A stretch of 64,000 nt of DNA from an uncultured bacterium. GTDB taxonomy: Bacteria > Cyanobacteriota > Vampirovibrionia > Obscuribacterales > Obscuribacteraceae. The notes beneath the pieces were generated by a model. The model worked only from the letters and a program-made list of their open reading frames with translations, had not been told where the DNA came from and ran no database searches. Positions 18,546 through 27,813 of the stretch are shown in pieces (position 1 is the stretch's first letter; every line of letters starts with the position of its first letter). The stretch is from contig CAILLX010000135.1 of the NCBI GenBank assembly GCA_903835185.1, positions 1 to 64,000 of the forward strand, read 5' to 3'. A program made the translations under genes and the position numbers.

Positions 18546-19695
18546 GAATTTAAAAGAGACTATTGTAAGTATTTCTGAGGCTCTAGGTTTTCAACGGACT
18601 GTAATCGGTAGTATGGAGCCGATGGAAGCTGAAGGGGCGGAGTTTGCGGACTGGTTGTCTGCTGGTAATGCTGCTGGAATGGAGTATTTGAAGCGCAACC
18701 CGCAAGCAAGAAGCAGTCCGGCGGCACTTTTCGCTGGTGCTCGTTCGGCTCTGGTAGTGTCAGCAAGCTATTATACCGACCTGCCGAGCAATCCCGGAGC
18801 ACAGTGGGGGCGAGTTGCACGTTATGCAGTAGGGCAAGATTACCATACAGTGCTCTCTGCCAAACTAAGCGAACTTAAATGCATGATCGAGGGCGAGATT
18901 GGACGGCCGCTACTATCCAAGGCTTTTAGCGATAATGTTGCTTTATTTGAACAGGCTTATGCCAGGAGGGCAGGTTTAGGTTTTGTCGGCAGAAACACTC
19001 TGGTCATCTCTGGCAAGACGGCAGGATCTTATCAATATATTGCTGAGCTCTTCACAGATCTTGAGCTGGAGCCGGATGAACCTATTGTCGGCAGTTGTGG
19101 CGGCTGCTTCCGTTGTGCTGAAAGCTGCCCTACTGGAGCCATCAGTCGAAGCGGCGTTTTGAATGCTGGAGCCTGTGTTGCTTATCTTACAATTGAAAAC
19201 AAGGGTGGCATTCCGCTTGAACATAGAGCTGCTATAGGCGAGCGTGTCTTTGGGTGCGATATCTGTCAGGAAGTCTGTCCTTACAATAAGCAGCCACCAG
19301 AGGCGCGTTGGAAAGAGTTTCACAGCCACTCAGGCGTCGGTCATTATCTTGATCTTGTGAACTTGCTTGCTATCGGATCGCAAGATGAGTTTAAGCATAA
19401 ATTTGCGCACTCACCTCTTTTGCGCCCGCGCAGGCGTGGGCTGATCCGCAACGCTCTTGTGGTGCTTGGAAATCTTCGTCCGGATAGCGGGTTGGCAGAG
19501 CTTACGCAGTTTGCTTTAAATGAACCGGATATTATGCTGCGCGAGCACGCTGCCTGGGCTGTGGCTCAGTATGGAGATGAGTGCAGTGGCAAAGTACTGG
19601 ATAGTCTGTACCAGCGAGAGGAAGATCCTGGGGTTAAGAGCAAGATAGCCGACTACAAAGAACAGATGGGAACTCCCATTAAATCCCGGCTGTAA
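18544..19695 (+). CDS. queG: Epoxyqueuosine reductase QueG
   Basis: Cobalamin- and Fe-S-dependent reductase that converts epoxyqueuosine to queuosine in tRNA, the step after QueA. 383 residues. The N-terminal catalytic part has [35 protein letters not shown] and [11 protein letters not shown]. Two 4Fe-4S motifs follow: [16 protein letters not shown] and [11 protein letters not shown]. The C-terminal 100 residues form the HEAT-like tail found in this family ([24 protein letters not shown]). The ATG at 18544 starts inside the queA start region; a TTG at 18520 is the only upstream alternative. The 3' end overlaps the convergent SDR gene by 17 bases. Confidence 0.95.
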   Translation: MNLKETIVSISEALGFQRTVIGSMEPMEAEGAEFADWLSAGNAAGMEYLKRNPQARSSPAALFAGARSALVVSASYYTDLPSNPGAQWGRVARYAVGQDYHTVLSAKLSELKCMIEGEIGRPLLSKAFSDNVALFEQAYARRAGLGFVGRNTLVISGKTAGSYQYIAELFTDLELEPDEPIVGSCGGCFRCAESCPTGAISRSGVLNAGACVAYLTIENKGGIPLEHRAAIGERVFGCDICQEVCPYNKQPPEARWKEFHSHSGVGHYLDLVNLLAIGSQDEFKHKFAHSPLLRPRRRGLIRNALVVLGNLRPDSGLAELTQFALNEPDIMLREHAAWAVAQYGDECSGKVLDSLYQREEDPGVKSKIADYKEQMGTPIKSRL

Positions 19696-20461
19696 GTCCG
19701 CCGTCTACAGGGATAATAGCTCCCGTTATGTAACTGGCAGAATCTGAACAAAGGAATAGGACCAGCGGTGCTACTTCCTCCGGTTCGCCTACTCTACCCA
19801 TGGGAATCTGCTCCTGGGCAAAAGAGTCGAGAATTTCCTGCCCCGATTCTCCCGTGCGTGCTGCCATAGCGTCGTTGAAGCGCTCACACAGTGGTGTGCG
19901 TATGCAGCCTGGACAGATGGCGTTACAGCGAATACCGTGACCGGCATAATCAAGGGCGATTGATCTGGTGAGATTTATAAGTGCTGCTTTGGCCGAGCTG
20001 TATGCAGTGGTGAGCCTAATTCCTCTCATCCCAGCATCTGATGAATTGTTGATAATGACGCCAAAGCCGATTCGTATCATCTCCGGCAACACAGCGCGAG
20101 TCATAAGGTAATGACCCTTCAGGTTTGTATCAATAATTGTGTCCCACTCATCTTCGCTGGTCTCTGTTGCTGAGGCTATAAACTCTACTCCAGCGTTGTT
20201 GAAGAGATAATCAATGCGACCCCAGATGGAGGTTGTACTGGCAACAGCAGAATTAACAAAAGCAGCTTGAGCAATTGAGCCTGCAAAGCAGACGCAATCA
20301 GCGCCGGCAGCTTTCAACTCCTGTCCGGCTTGTTCCAGGGCGGCTTCATTAATATCAAGAAGTGCAAGCTTGGCTTTCTGCCTGGCAAATGCCAAAGCAG
20401 TAGCACGCCCAATTCCAGAGGCGGCGCCAGTTATGAAAGCTACTCTGCCGGCAAACGTCAC
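19679..20461 (-). CDS. Short-chain dehydrogenase/reductase
   Basis: 260 residues, classical SDR. The dinucleotide motif TGAASGIG, an acidic residue after strand 2 (LALLDIN, favouring NAD), NNAG, the catalytic serine region [11 protein letters not shown] and the YSSAK motif (Tyr and Lys) are all present, with the C-terminal [17 protein letters not shown] typical of the FabG/glucose-dehydrogenase branch. The substrate cannot be read. The GTG start overlaps the stop of the upstream MshEN-like gene (GTGA), so the two are coupled; the gene ends inside the last codons of convergent queG. Confidence 0.9.
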   Translation of the reverse strand: MTFAGRVAFITGAASGIGRATALAFARQKAKLALLDINEAALEQAGQELKAAGADCVCFAGSIAQAAFVNSAVASTTSIWGRIDYLFNNAGVEFIASATETSEDEWDTIIDTNLKGHYLMTRAVLPEMIRIGFGVIINNSSDAGMRGIRLTTAYSSAKAALINLTRSIALDYAGHGIRCNAICPGCIRTPLCERFNDAMAARTGESGQEILDSFAQEQIPMGRVGEPEEVAPLVLFLCSDSASYITGAIIPVDGGLTAGI

Positions 20462-20751
20462 TGTTTCTTTGCTTTATCAGATAACTCTTTGACCGAGTCA
20501 AGAGTAACCTTATCGGACTGTTGCTGCAGTTCGAGCGCTTTGGCTAACTCTTCTCTGGACATCAGTCCTCTGGCAACCACGAGTTCGCCCAGTGTTTTGC
20601 CAGTTTTCTCCTGCTCGGATACAAGTTCTTCAAGCTGTTTCAAATTGAGCTTTCCAATTTTCAGCAGCAGTTCGCCGAGCATCTCGTGTCTGGCCAGTGC
20701 TTGCCATTTTTCTTCGTCGGTCTGTGTGGGAGGAGTATTTTCAGATGTCAT
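20458..20751 (-). CDS. Small stand-alone MshEN / T2SS-ATPase N-terminal-like protein
   Basis: 97 residues, acidic, cytoplasmic. Residues 25-75 ([18 protein letters not shown], then [20 protein letters not shown] and LAKALELQ) follow the pattern of the N-terminal domain of type II secretion/type IV pilus ATPases (GspE/MshE), including the paired 'LG..L...g.l....l..al' repeats. There is no ATPase domain after it. In MshE this module binds cyclic di-GMP; here it could be a free-standing receptor or adaptor, but the RLG-type arginine motif is not clear. It lies between secF and an SDR gene with which it overlaps. Confidence 0.7.
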   Translation of the reverse strand: MTSENTPPTQTDEEKWQALARHEMLGELLLKIGKLNLKQLEELVSEQEKTGKTLGELVVARGLMSREELAKALELQQQSDKVTLDSVKELSDKAKKQ

Positions 20752-20826
20752 CTTAATATTTCACCACTGAACTACACAGTAATTATTCCCAGCTGCCTTT
20801 TGAATCAACAGTGCAAACGATTAAAG

Positions 20827-21789
20827 CTAGGCGGGCTTAAGCTGCTTACGCTGACACTTGATCTCTCTCCAGTAAACAAGCAGGCAGCTTGCATTGAAGA
20901 TAGATGAATAGGTACCGGAGATGATTCCAATAAGCATCGCCAGGACGAAGTCACGGGTAGTGACACCGCCTAAGAGATACAGAGCTGTCAAAGTAATGAT
21001 CACCGTTAATGATGTGTAAATTGAACGAGCAAGTGTTTGATTTACGCTGTCGTTCGCAATATCGCCAAAATTCTTGCGGTACTCCTGCTTTGTTTTTGGA
21101 TCGATAGCTTTACTGCCTACATATTTAGAGTTCTCTCTAATGCGGTCAAAGACTACGATGGTATCGTGCACTGAAAAGCCGATTACAGTGAGAACTGCGC
21201 TGATGAACAAGCTGTCGACTTCTGTGCCGGCAACAAGTCCCATGATGGCGAAGATGCCGCACAGAACTAGTACGTCGTGTGCAAGAGCCACAATAGCGCA
21301 GATGGCATAGTCGAACATATAACGGTAAGAGATGTAAGCCACCATCATGGCAAAGGTCAAGAATAATGCCAGGAGCCCGCTGCCGAGCAGTTCCGGGCCT
21401 ATAGTTGCACTCACTTTGTCTACAGAGAGCACTTTGAAGTCGCCAAGTTTTGTGTGCAGGGCGTTGTCAAGCTTGTGTTTGACCGACTCGTCATCCAGAG
21501 CTTTAGTACGCATAACTATCACTTCTTTGCCTGAAATGATTGCTTCTTGCACTTGCGAGCCTTCCAGCCCTACTCCGGACAAGGTGTTGCGTACAGTTTG
21601 CAAGTCGGCTTTATGCTCGAACTGGTATTGAAGTATAGAACCGCCAGTGAAGTCTATTCCTGGCTTAAGCGGGGCATGAAACTGGAAACAGCACATAAGA
21701 ATTCCGAGGAACCCAGGGACTGTAATCAAGAGAGACAAGCCGAACCAGAGCCAGCGGTACTTGACAATATCAATCTTACGCCCGTTCAC
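20827..21789 (-). CDS. secF: Protein translocase subunit SecF
   Basis: 320 residues; helper of the Sec channel that uses the proton gradient to pull exported proteins across the membrane. Motifs: PGIDFTGGSILQYQFE after the first helix, the periplasmic domain (VRNTLSGVGLEGSQVQEA), and the RND-like membrane domain with ISAVLTVIGFSVHDTIVVFD, RIRENSKY and a final YSSIFNASCLLVYW. It starts inside the end of secD (ATGA overlap), as usual for this pair. Confidence 0.95.
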   Translation of the reverse strand: MNGRKIDIVKYRWLWFGLSLLITVPGFLGILMCCFQFHAPLKPGIDFTGGSILQYQFEHKADLQTVRNTLSGVGLEGSQVQEAIISGKEVIVMRTKALDDESVKHKLDNALHTKLGDFKVLSVDKVSATIGPELLGSGLLALFLTFAMMVAYISYRYMFDYAICAIVALAHDVLVLCGIFAIMGLVAGTEVDSLFISAVLTVIGFSVHDTIVVFDRIRENSKYVGSKAIDPKTKQEYRKNFGDIANDSVNQTLARSIYTSLTVIITLTALYLLGGVTTRDFVLAMLIGIISGTYSSIFNASCLLVYWREIKCQRKQLKPA

Positions 21790-23345
21790 AAAGCCTCCTT
21801 GCTAGCAAGTTTGGGTGCCTTCTTCTCATGCTTGACGCCAAAGAGAGCGAGCTGTTTAGGCAAAAGGTGCAGCAGCTCTCGGCTGGCAGTAATTGCTGTA
21901 AACATAGAGAGTAACACCCCGAGTCCGAGGGTTACGGCAAATCCCTTCACGATTGATGTGCCAAACATGATCAAGACAGCGCACGCAATTAAGCTGTTGA
22001 CGTTACTGTCAAAAATTGCCGAGAATGCTCGTCCAAAGCCGGCTTCAATTGCCGAATAAAGGTTCTTGCCAGTCTTGAGCTCCTCTTTTGTCCTCTCAAA
22101 AATAAGAATATTGGCATCGACGGCCATCCCAATGGAGAGGATGAATCCTGCTATACCTGCCAGTGTGAGCGTTACCGGCACCGCCTGAAAAACGGCCATG
22201 GTGGCAAGCGTATAGAGAATGAGGGCAGTATTGGCAACCAACCCAGGGAGACCATAAATTCCGACCATAAAGAGCATGACCATGGCGATACCTACCAGTC
22301 CGGCTATCAAACTCTTATGTATTGAGTCTTGTCCTAAGGTGGCTCCCACTGTACGCTCCTGCAGTATTTTTACCGGTACAGGAAGCGCGCCGGCGTTAAG
22401 TTTGACTGAAAGATCAACCGCCTGGTCCTTTGTAAAGTTGCCTGTAATTTCACCATTGCCGGCTAGAATCGGCTCGCGAACAGTGATTCCTCTGTACTGG
22501 TCAAGAGGGAGCGGGCGGCCGTCAGGACCGCGATCTGTAGGCTCGCCATCAAGAAAGATGCCTATCTGTTTGCCTACCAGCCGAGACGTGAGGTCGCCAA
22601 ATTTCTTGGCTCCTTCAGGCTTGAATTCAAAAAGGATGCGCCAGACACCGCCAGAAGAGACCATAGGTACAGCTTGAGCATGTTTGAACTCAGCTCCAGT
22701 CAAGCTGACATCTTTCCATTCAGGGCGTCCATCTAGACCTACTGCCAGCTCTTTAAACTCAAGCAAAGCTGTGGTCCCTATTCTGTCTTTAGCTTGCTGC
22801 GGGTCTTTGACACCAGGCAGTTCAACTATGAGGCGGTCGGAGCCGGCACGCTGCACGACTGTTTCAGAGACGCCCAGACTGTTGACTCGATTGTTAATGA
22901 CAGTTTCCACTCCACGCATAACTTCTGGAGTAATCTCAGGCACTGCTTTGGAAGGAAGAGCTTGCAGGAGTAGCTGACTGCCTCCACGCAGATCCAATCC
23001 AAGTTTAAAATTAGTGATTATTGCGCCTGTGTTGTAGCGGGAGAGAAAAGGGACTCTCGATACGCCGGCATTTTTCCACTGTACCAACAGCTGGATATTG
23101 TTGGCATATTGAGCTTCTTCAAAGCCGCGCTTAATCAGGTCTTCCTGCTCGAAATTGTTCAATTTGTCCCAGCCCGGCACAAGATGGACATTTCCGAGCA
23201 CTTCTCTTTGCAACTCTCCTGGTGCAAGGCTTGACAAATGCTGCAAGTGATCCAGTTCGGCTGCTGTGACAAGGTGGAATAAAGTCACAACTGACGCTGT
23301 CAGGACCCCAATTACGACCAGGAGTTTCCATTTTTTTCCAAACAT
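21786..23345 (-). CDS. secD: Protein translocase subunit SecD
   Basis: 519 residues from the ATG at 23345 (MFGKKWKLLVVIGVLTAS); an ORF extension to 23423 has no support. Motifs: LGLDLRGGSQLLLQA, NRVNSLGVSETVVQR with LIVELPGVKDPQQA, and the RND-like domain TLAGIAGFILSIGMAVDANI followed by LIFERTKEEL and SAIFDSNVNSLIA. Between residues 40-110 there is a long helical insertion ahead of the LDLRGG motif. It works with SecF in the inner membrane. Seven consecutive T/A bases near the start are the only oddity. Confidence 0.95.
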   Translation of the reverse strand: MFGKKWKLLVVIGVLTASVVTLFHLVTAAELDHLQHLSSLAPGELQREVLGNVHLVPGWDKLNNFEQEDLIKRGFEEAQYANNIQLLVQWKNAGVSRVPFLSRYNTGAIITNFKLGLDLRGGSQLLLQALPSKAVPEITPEVMRGVETVINNRVNSLGVSETVVQRAGSDRLIVELPGVKDPQQAKDRIGTTALLEFKELAVGLDGRPEWKDVSLTGAEFKHAQAVPMVSSGGVWRILFEFKPEGAKKFGDLTSRLVGKQIGIFLDGEPTDRGPDGRPLPLDQYRGITVREPILAGNGEITGNFTKDQAVDLSVKLNAGALPVPVKILQERTVGATLGQDSIHKSLIAGLVGIAMVMLFMVGIYGLPGLVANTALILYTLATMAVFQAVPVTLTLAGIAGFILSIGMAVDANILIFERTKEELKTGKNLYSAIEAGFGRAFSAIFDSNVNSLIACAVLIMFGTSIVKGFAVTLGLGVLLSMFTAITASRELLHLLPKQLALFGVKHEKKAPKLASKEAL

Positions 23346-23609
23346 ATTCTTATTGTCTAATCTATATAATGTTGTGCACGCACGTACAGCTTCAACTGGG
23401 TTGCAGTTGAACGGGATTACCAATTCTAACCTATTGGGATCCTCTTTTTGGCGGCTCAGTAAGTCGCCTGTCGGTGCTTCTATCTGTTTGCAGCTCTTCT
23501 CTCATCGCCATACATTACAGTCTAGTGGCGCCAGCGGACGTCTTTGTCTAAGATGCGCCACTATGCACACTACACTTACTAACTAACGCCAGCGGAGAGA
23601 ATGTCTGTA

Positions 23610-24305
23610 TTAAACAGTACACACCCGGTCGCCACCGCGCTGAACAGCCAGTTCTAGAGCTTGAATTGCTCTGGCTATAAGTTCATCATGCTCACGGGCA
23701 TGAGCTGGGAATGAGGCCAGTCCGATGCTAGCTGTTACTTTCAAGTTGTGCCAGTTATGCGTAACTGCTTGTGTACCAATCCTCTGCCGGATGCGTTCGG
23801 CAACGATAGCGGCGCCAGAGGCGTTTGTCTCTGGAAAGATAATGGCAAAGTCTTCACCGCTATAACGAGCCGGGATATCAACGTCGCGTACACATGAGCG
23901 CAGGACGGTAGCAATAATCTTAAGTACAGCGTCGGCTGTGAGTGCCCCATACTGGCGGCTGTGTTCTTTAAAGCCGTCGATAGAGAGCATGATAAGAGAG
24001 ACAGGACGTTTGTAACGCTTGGCTCTCTTGAGCTCGTCCTTGAGCTCCTTAATAAGAGTTCTCGAGTTGTAAAGCTCAGTGAGAGAGTCGAGCAATGCCA
24101 GCCGCTCCAGTTCATCTCCTTTGGCAGAGGTAAAAGACGCTTGTGTGCCTGTAAGGATAGTCCTTTGCTCCAGCTCTTTAACCCGCTCGAGCACCCCGTT
24201 GTCCAATGTGTTTCTCCCGGCAGCCTGCTTGTTGCGTTGCGGATTGTCGAGTACCCGGCAAAACATACAGGTAGAGCTACATATATGGTCTTGTATTCCT
24301 GCCAT
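23610..24305 (-). CDS. Diguanylate cyclase (GGDEF domain) with cysteine-rich N-terminus
   Basis: 231 residues. After a helical linker, the GGDEF domain spans about residues 70-231: DSLTELYNSRTLIKEL, LSIDGFKEHSRQYG (metal-binding aspartate), and the signature as ARYSGEDFAIIFPET, i.e. SGEDF instead of GGDEF/GGEEF, a tolerated variant. An RDVD inhibitory site lies five residues before the signature, so product inhibition by c-di-GMP is likely. The end, ASIGLASFP..A, is normal. The N-terminus has HICSSTCMFCRV, three cysteines in CxxxCxxC spacing, which could bind metal or sense redox state. No membrane helix is present. Confidence 0.88.
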   Translation of the reverse strand: MAGIQDHICSSTCMFCRVLDNPQRNKQAAGRNTLDNGVLERVKELEQRTILTGTQASFTSAKGDELERLALLDSLTELYNSRTLIKELKDELKRAKRYKRPVSLIMLSIDGFKEHSRQYGALTADAVLKIIATVLRSCVRDVDIPARYSGEDFAIIFPETNASGAAIVAERIRQRIGTQAVTHNWHNLKVTASIGLASFPAHAREHDELIARAIQALELAVQRGGDRVCTV

Positions 24306-24412
24306 GAGAGTTAAAACCTTTAATAGCGAGTTGAGAAATGTAACATTATGAACCAGGCCCTATGTGCCCTATCTACTTCTCGGCCAAACCTTTCATTTTA
24401 GGATAGTGTAAT

Positions 24413-25786
24413 TCATTGTCCGGGGCAAGGTGTCACACATTGTCTCTTGATAACGCCGGCTTCTACAACAGCTTCTCCACCGACAAAAAGGTCCTGAAGT
24501 GTGCAGTGTCCGTAAAGTAGAAGATCATACGGTTGGTTGCTGGCGGCAGGTGGTTGCTCCTTTATTGACCAGACAGCTATGTCAGCCAACTTGCCTGCCT
24601 CAAGGCTGCCTATTTGAGAATCTAAATTAAGAGCAGCAGCAGCGCGAAGAGTCATCATCTCGAGCGCCTCTGCCGAAGAGCGATTGAAGGAGCGGTTGGT
24701 TGCCCTGTGGAGATTCCAGCTAAAACGACCCTCTGAGACGAGGTCCAGATCGTCTGTACTGGCTGCACTGTCAGTACCAAAACCGACATTAATTCCCGAG
24801 TCCAGCATAGAGTCGAGCGGGGCTACACCGTTGCGCAAGCGGGCGTTGCTGCGGGTACAGTGAGCAACAGAGACTCCGGCAGCAGATAGAGTGGACAGAT
24901 CGCTTGATGTGGACCAGACGCAATGGGCAGCTACTGTAGTGGCAGTAAGCAGTTGATAACTTTGCAGAAGCTCGACTGGTGTCTGCCCTGCCTTCTCCCA
25001 ACAAGCTTCTTTAGTGGCCGGAGCGTGGGCAGGTGTGAACATTTTGTAGTATTCATCAATTTCAGAAGGAACGCCTGCTGCCCAGCGCGCTTCTGCTTCT
25101 GACTCACACAGGTGGGTTAAGACAGGCAGATGCCTGTCTTTTGCCCAGCCGATGGCTGCTCTCCAGAGACTGGGGGCTACTGTATAAATAGCGTGAGGCG
25201 AGACAGTCAGCCGTATGCGACCTGAAGAAAGTGCCTCAGATAGTTCCTGGTCGGCAGAGGCAACAAGCGACTGATAATTGTCCAGCCAGCTCTGCCATCT
25301 CTTGCCCGAATCTTTTTTGGAGAGCCCAAACAGTTCAAGAGCTACAGTGGCTCTCAATCCAATCTGGGCTATGGCCTCGGCAGAATAGCCGCTATATGAG
25401 GAATCGGCAAGGCAAGTTGTCCCGGATAGTGCAGCCTCCTGGGCTCCGGCAGCAGCAGACTGCTGCCAGTGCAGCTTCTTCCAGGATGCAGCTTCTTTTA
25501 CTAATCCTGAAATCCATCTTATAAGGTTGGAGCTGGTGTCAAAGAGACGCATAGCCGAGTAATCGAGGTGGGTGTGCAGATTAATAAGACCGGGAGTGAG
25601 GATAGCCCGGCCGTAGTCAGTAAAAGTGGAGCCGGGAAAGTGGAGGTAAAACTGATCACGCTGCAGTACAGCTTTTATTCTCTGCGCCTGAATGGCAACA
25701 ACCCCACCAGGGATTGGAGGCTCAGATACAGGCAGAACCCAGTTGGATGAGATAAATCGCACTTTTGGTGAGTTTGTTTGCGACAT
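24413..25786 (-). CDS. Amidohydrolase-family deaminase/chlorohydrolase-like enzyme
   Basis: 457 residues of the TrzN/MtaD/SsnA branch of amidohydrolases. Metal and active-site motifs in order: LINLHTHLDYSAM (HxH), SPHAIYTV, LTHLCESEAEA (metal histidine plus catalytic glutamate), VAAHCVW (second histidine) and GTDSAASTDDLDL (catalytic aspartate). The C-terminal sandwich domain is typical (GSLEAGKLADIAVW). Relatives deaminate adenosine derivatives, guanine or s-triazines; the true substrate cannot be told from the sequence. It is followed on the same strand by the GGDEF gene after about 110 bases. Confidence 0.88.
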   Translation of the reverse strand: MSQTNSPKVRFISSNWVLPVSEPPIPGGVVAIQAQRIKAVLQRDQFYLHFPGSTFTDYGRAILTPGLINLHTHLDYSAMRLFDTSSNLIRWISGLVKEAASWKKLHWQQSAAAGAQEAALSGTTCLADSSYSGYSAEAIAQIGLRATVALELFGLSKKDSGKRWQSWLDNYQSLVASADQELSEALSSGRIRLTVSPHAIYTVAPSLWRAAIGWAKDRHLPVLTHLCESEAEARWAAGVPSEIDEYYKMFTPAHAPATKEACWEKAGQTPVELLQSYQLLTATTVAAHCVWSTSSDLSTLSAAGVSVAHCTRSNARLRNGVAPLDSMLDSGINVGFGTDSAASTDDLDLVSEGRFSWNLHRATNRSFNRSSAEALEMMTLRAAAALNLDSQIGSLEAGKLADIAVWSIKEQPPAASNQPYDLLLYGHCTLQDLFVGGEAVVEAGVIKRQCVTPCPGQ

Positions 25787-25965
25787 GAGAAACTGGCAGT
25801 CTTTGCCTTGTCGAAGCGGCGCCGGAGAGACAGAGGTTTACAAACAGTGCACTTGGCAAGCCGTAAGTTCCAAGATCTACCTGTCTGAAAGCTTCCTGCT
25901 TGTTATAGCAATAGCCTAGTCTGCATCCCAGGCTGAAGTTACAATATGATATCCGACCCTGACTT

Positions 25966-26514
25966 GTGGCCAACGTAGTGAAGATAAGCTTAGATGAGCT
26001 GAGAAGCCAGCCGCAGCAACGGATGCTGATAGGTTTTAAAGAAACATTGACAGGGCTTGATGCTGTCAAGCCGGTTATTGGCGACGTTAGACTGACTCTG
26101 GGACATTGGGGAGTTTCAATAAGCGGCAGGGTACAGACGCTTCTAAAATTGACTTGCGATCGTTGCCTCAGAGCCTATTTCCTCAGCCTTAATGTGGATA
26201 TTGACGAGAAACTCGTTCATGACTTTGACAAAGGAAGCCATCGCCGGGATCGCGAACTGTTGAAAAAAGACTTTGTTGAGGTCATTCCTGCTGATGGCGT
26301 CCTTGACATCAGCGATATTGTGTATCAAGCTGTTACGTTAGCTGCTCCAACTTATTGTTTGTGTGGAAGCGATTGTCCTGGACCGTCTGGATCTCAGCGG
26401 GACAGCGATGGGCTTTCATTAGCTGGCGATAAGAAAGAAGCAGAAAAAGCAGATCCTCGCTGGAAGAACTTAAAGACTCTCTTTCCAAAAGAAGATTCTG
26501 GCGAAATTTCGTAG
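25966..26514 (+). CDS. yceD: YceD/DUF177 family protein
   Basis: 182 residues. The DUF177 core is visible: GRVQTLLKLTCDRCLRAYFL (CxxC), followed by the acidic D.dE.lvhDF stretch, LDISDIVYQAVTLAAPTY and a second cysteine pair CLCGSDCPG. The family is found directly before rpmF in most bacteria and is linked to 23S rRNA/large-subunit biogenesis. The C-terminus is charged (KKEAEKADPRWKNLKTLFP), as in relatives. Start: GTG at 25966 without a good ribosome binding site; a GTG at 25978 would be an alternative. Confidence 0.88.
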   Translation: MANVVKISLDELRSQPQQRMLIGFKETLTGLDAVKPVIGDVRLTLGHWGVSISGRVQTLLKLTCDRCLRAYFLSLNVDIDEKLVHDFDKGSHRRDRELLKKDFVEVIPADGVLDISDIVYQAVTLAAPTYCLCGSDCPGPSGSQRDSDGLSLAGDKKEAEKADPRWKNLKTLFPKEDSGEIS

Positions 26515-26558
26515 ATAATAATCCGTTCCAGGAACTATTTGTTGGAGGCTGCCTAGCG

Positions 26559-26750
26559 ATGGCACAACCTAAGAAAAAGACATCACACCAAAAACAGCAA
26601 TCTCGTAGGGCCCATTGGAAAGCAGTACCACAGACTATTGTGAGCTGCCTCAACTGTGCCAGCCCGACCAGAGCGCATCAAGTCTGCAAAATTTGTGGTT
26701 TTTACCGCGGGCGGCCTGCTCACCGAAGTGAAAATATAAGTGCAGAGTAA
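26559..26750 (+). CDS. rpmF: 50S ribosomal protein L32
   Basis: 63 residues. The N-terminus MAQPKKKTSHQKQQSRRAHW is the family signature, followed by a zinc ribbon CLNCASPTRAHQVCKICG (two CxxC pairs), so this is the zinc-binding form. It lies between yceD and plsX in the conserved order that couples ribosome and lipid synthesis genes. GGAGG lies upstream of the start. Confidence 0.96.
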   Translation: MAQPKKKTSHQKQQSRRAHWKAVPQTIVSCLNCASPTRAHQVCKICGFYRGRPAHRSENISAE

Positions 26751-26796
26751 TTTTTTGACGTGCCGTTGAAGTAGATTAGCGATTTGGGTGTCAGGA

Positions 26797-27813
26797 ATGG
26801 TTCGCATTGCAGTTGACGCCATGGGTGGCGACTATGCTCCACGTGAAGTGGTTTATGGAGCCGTGCTTGCCGCCCGTGAGTATGGCGTATCCATAAGATT
26901 AATCGGACCGCCCGCTGTTATCCAGCAGGAGCTTTCCCGCCATCAGACAGGAGGGCTGGATATCGCCATAGTACCGGCATCCGAAGTGGTCTCTATGGAA
27001 GAGAAGCCGACCCGGGCAATAGTCAAGAAGAAAGACTCATCAATAGTTGTAACTACCCGCCAGGTTTCAGAAGGCTTGGCCGACGGCATGGTTGCAGCCG
27101 GGTCGACCGGAGCAGCAGCAGTAGCTGCTCAAATTGAACTGGGAAGAATTCCCAATGTGGCGCGCTCGGCAATAGCCTGCGTCATGCCGACAGCAGTGTA
27201 CAGACCGGTGATTGTGCTTGATGTAGGAGCTAATGTGGAGTGCGATGCTCACCAGCTTCTGCAGTTTGGACTGATGGGTTCAATCCTTTCGCAGGGATTA
27301 TTTGGCACTAAGGATCCTAAGGTCGGACTGCTAAATCTCGGTAGTGAAGAGACGAAGGGTACCCAGCTAGTGCAGGAAGCTTATCGTCTTTTAAAGGGGA
27401 ATAAGCAGCTTAATTTTATTGGCTTTGTTGAGGGGCGGGATTTCCCGCTTGGCAAGGTGGACGTAGTTGTGACTGACGGCTTTACCGGTAATGTTGCTCT
27501 CAAGACAGCAGAAGGCATAGCCAAGATGGTCAGCATGATGTTGAAACATGAGCTTATGAGTTCTGTTCAAGGCAGGCTGGCAGCTGTACTGGCAAAACCG
27601 GCTTTTGAAGCGCTCAAGCGCAGGATTGACTACAATGAGTCAGGAGGAGCGCTTCTCATCGGTGTGAAGGGAGTATGTGTCATAGCGCATGGAGGCTCAA
27701 AGCATACAGCGATAAAAAATGCTATTCGAGTGGCGCGTGACATTGTGGCTGCCAATATACTCAAGCAGATTGAATGGACTCTAAACCTAGCGGCCACCGG
27801 GAGCAAATCGTGA
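26797..27813 (+). CDS. plsX: Phosphate acyltransferase PlsX
   Basis: Makes acyl-phosphate from acyl-ACP for phospholipid synthesis. 338 residues. Motifs: RIAVDAMGGDYAPREVV at the N-terminus, VVSMEEKPTRAIVKKKDSS, DGMVAAGSTGAAAVAA, DVGANVECDA, GLLNLGSEETKGT and VVTDGFTGNVALKTAEG. The ATG at 26797 gives the usual start; a GTG at 26788 is also in frame. The gene ends overlapping fabH (GTGA). Confidence 0.95.
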   Translation: MVRIAVDAMGGDYAPREVVYGAVLAAREYGVSIRLIGPPAVIQQELSRHQTGGLDIAIVPASEVVSMEEKPTRAIVKKKDSSIVVTTRQVSEGLADGMVAAGSTGAAAVAAQIELGRIPNVARSAIACVMPTAVYRPVIVLDVGANVECDAHQLLQFGLMGSILSQGLFGTKDPKVGLLNLGSEETKGTQLVQEAYRLLKGNKQLNFIGFVEGRDFPLGKVDVVVTDGFTGNVALKTAEGIAKMVSMMLKHELMSSVQGRLAAVLAKPAFEALKRRIDYNESGGALLIGVKGVCVIAHGGSKHTAIKNAIRVARDIVAANILKQIEWTLNLAATGSKS

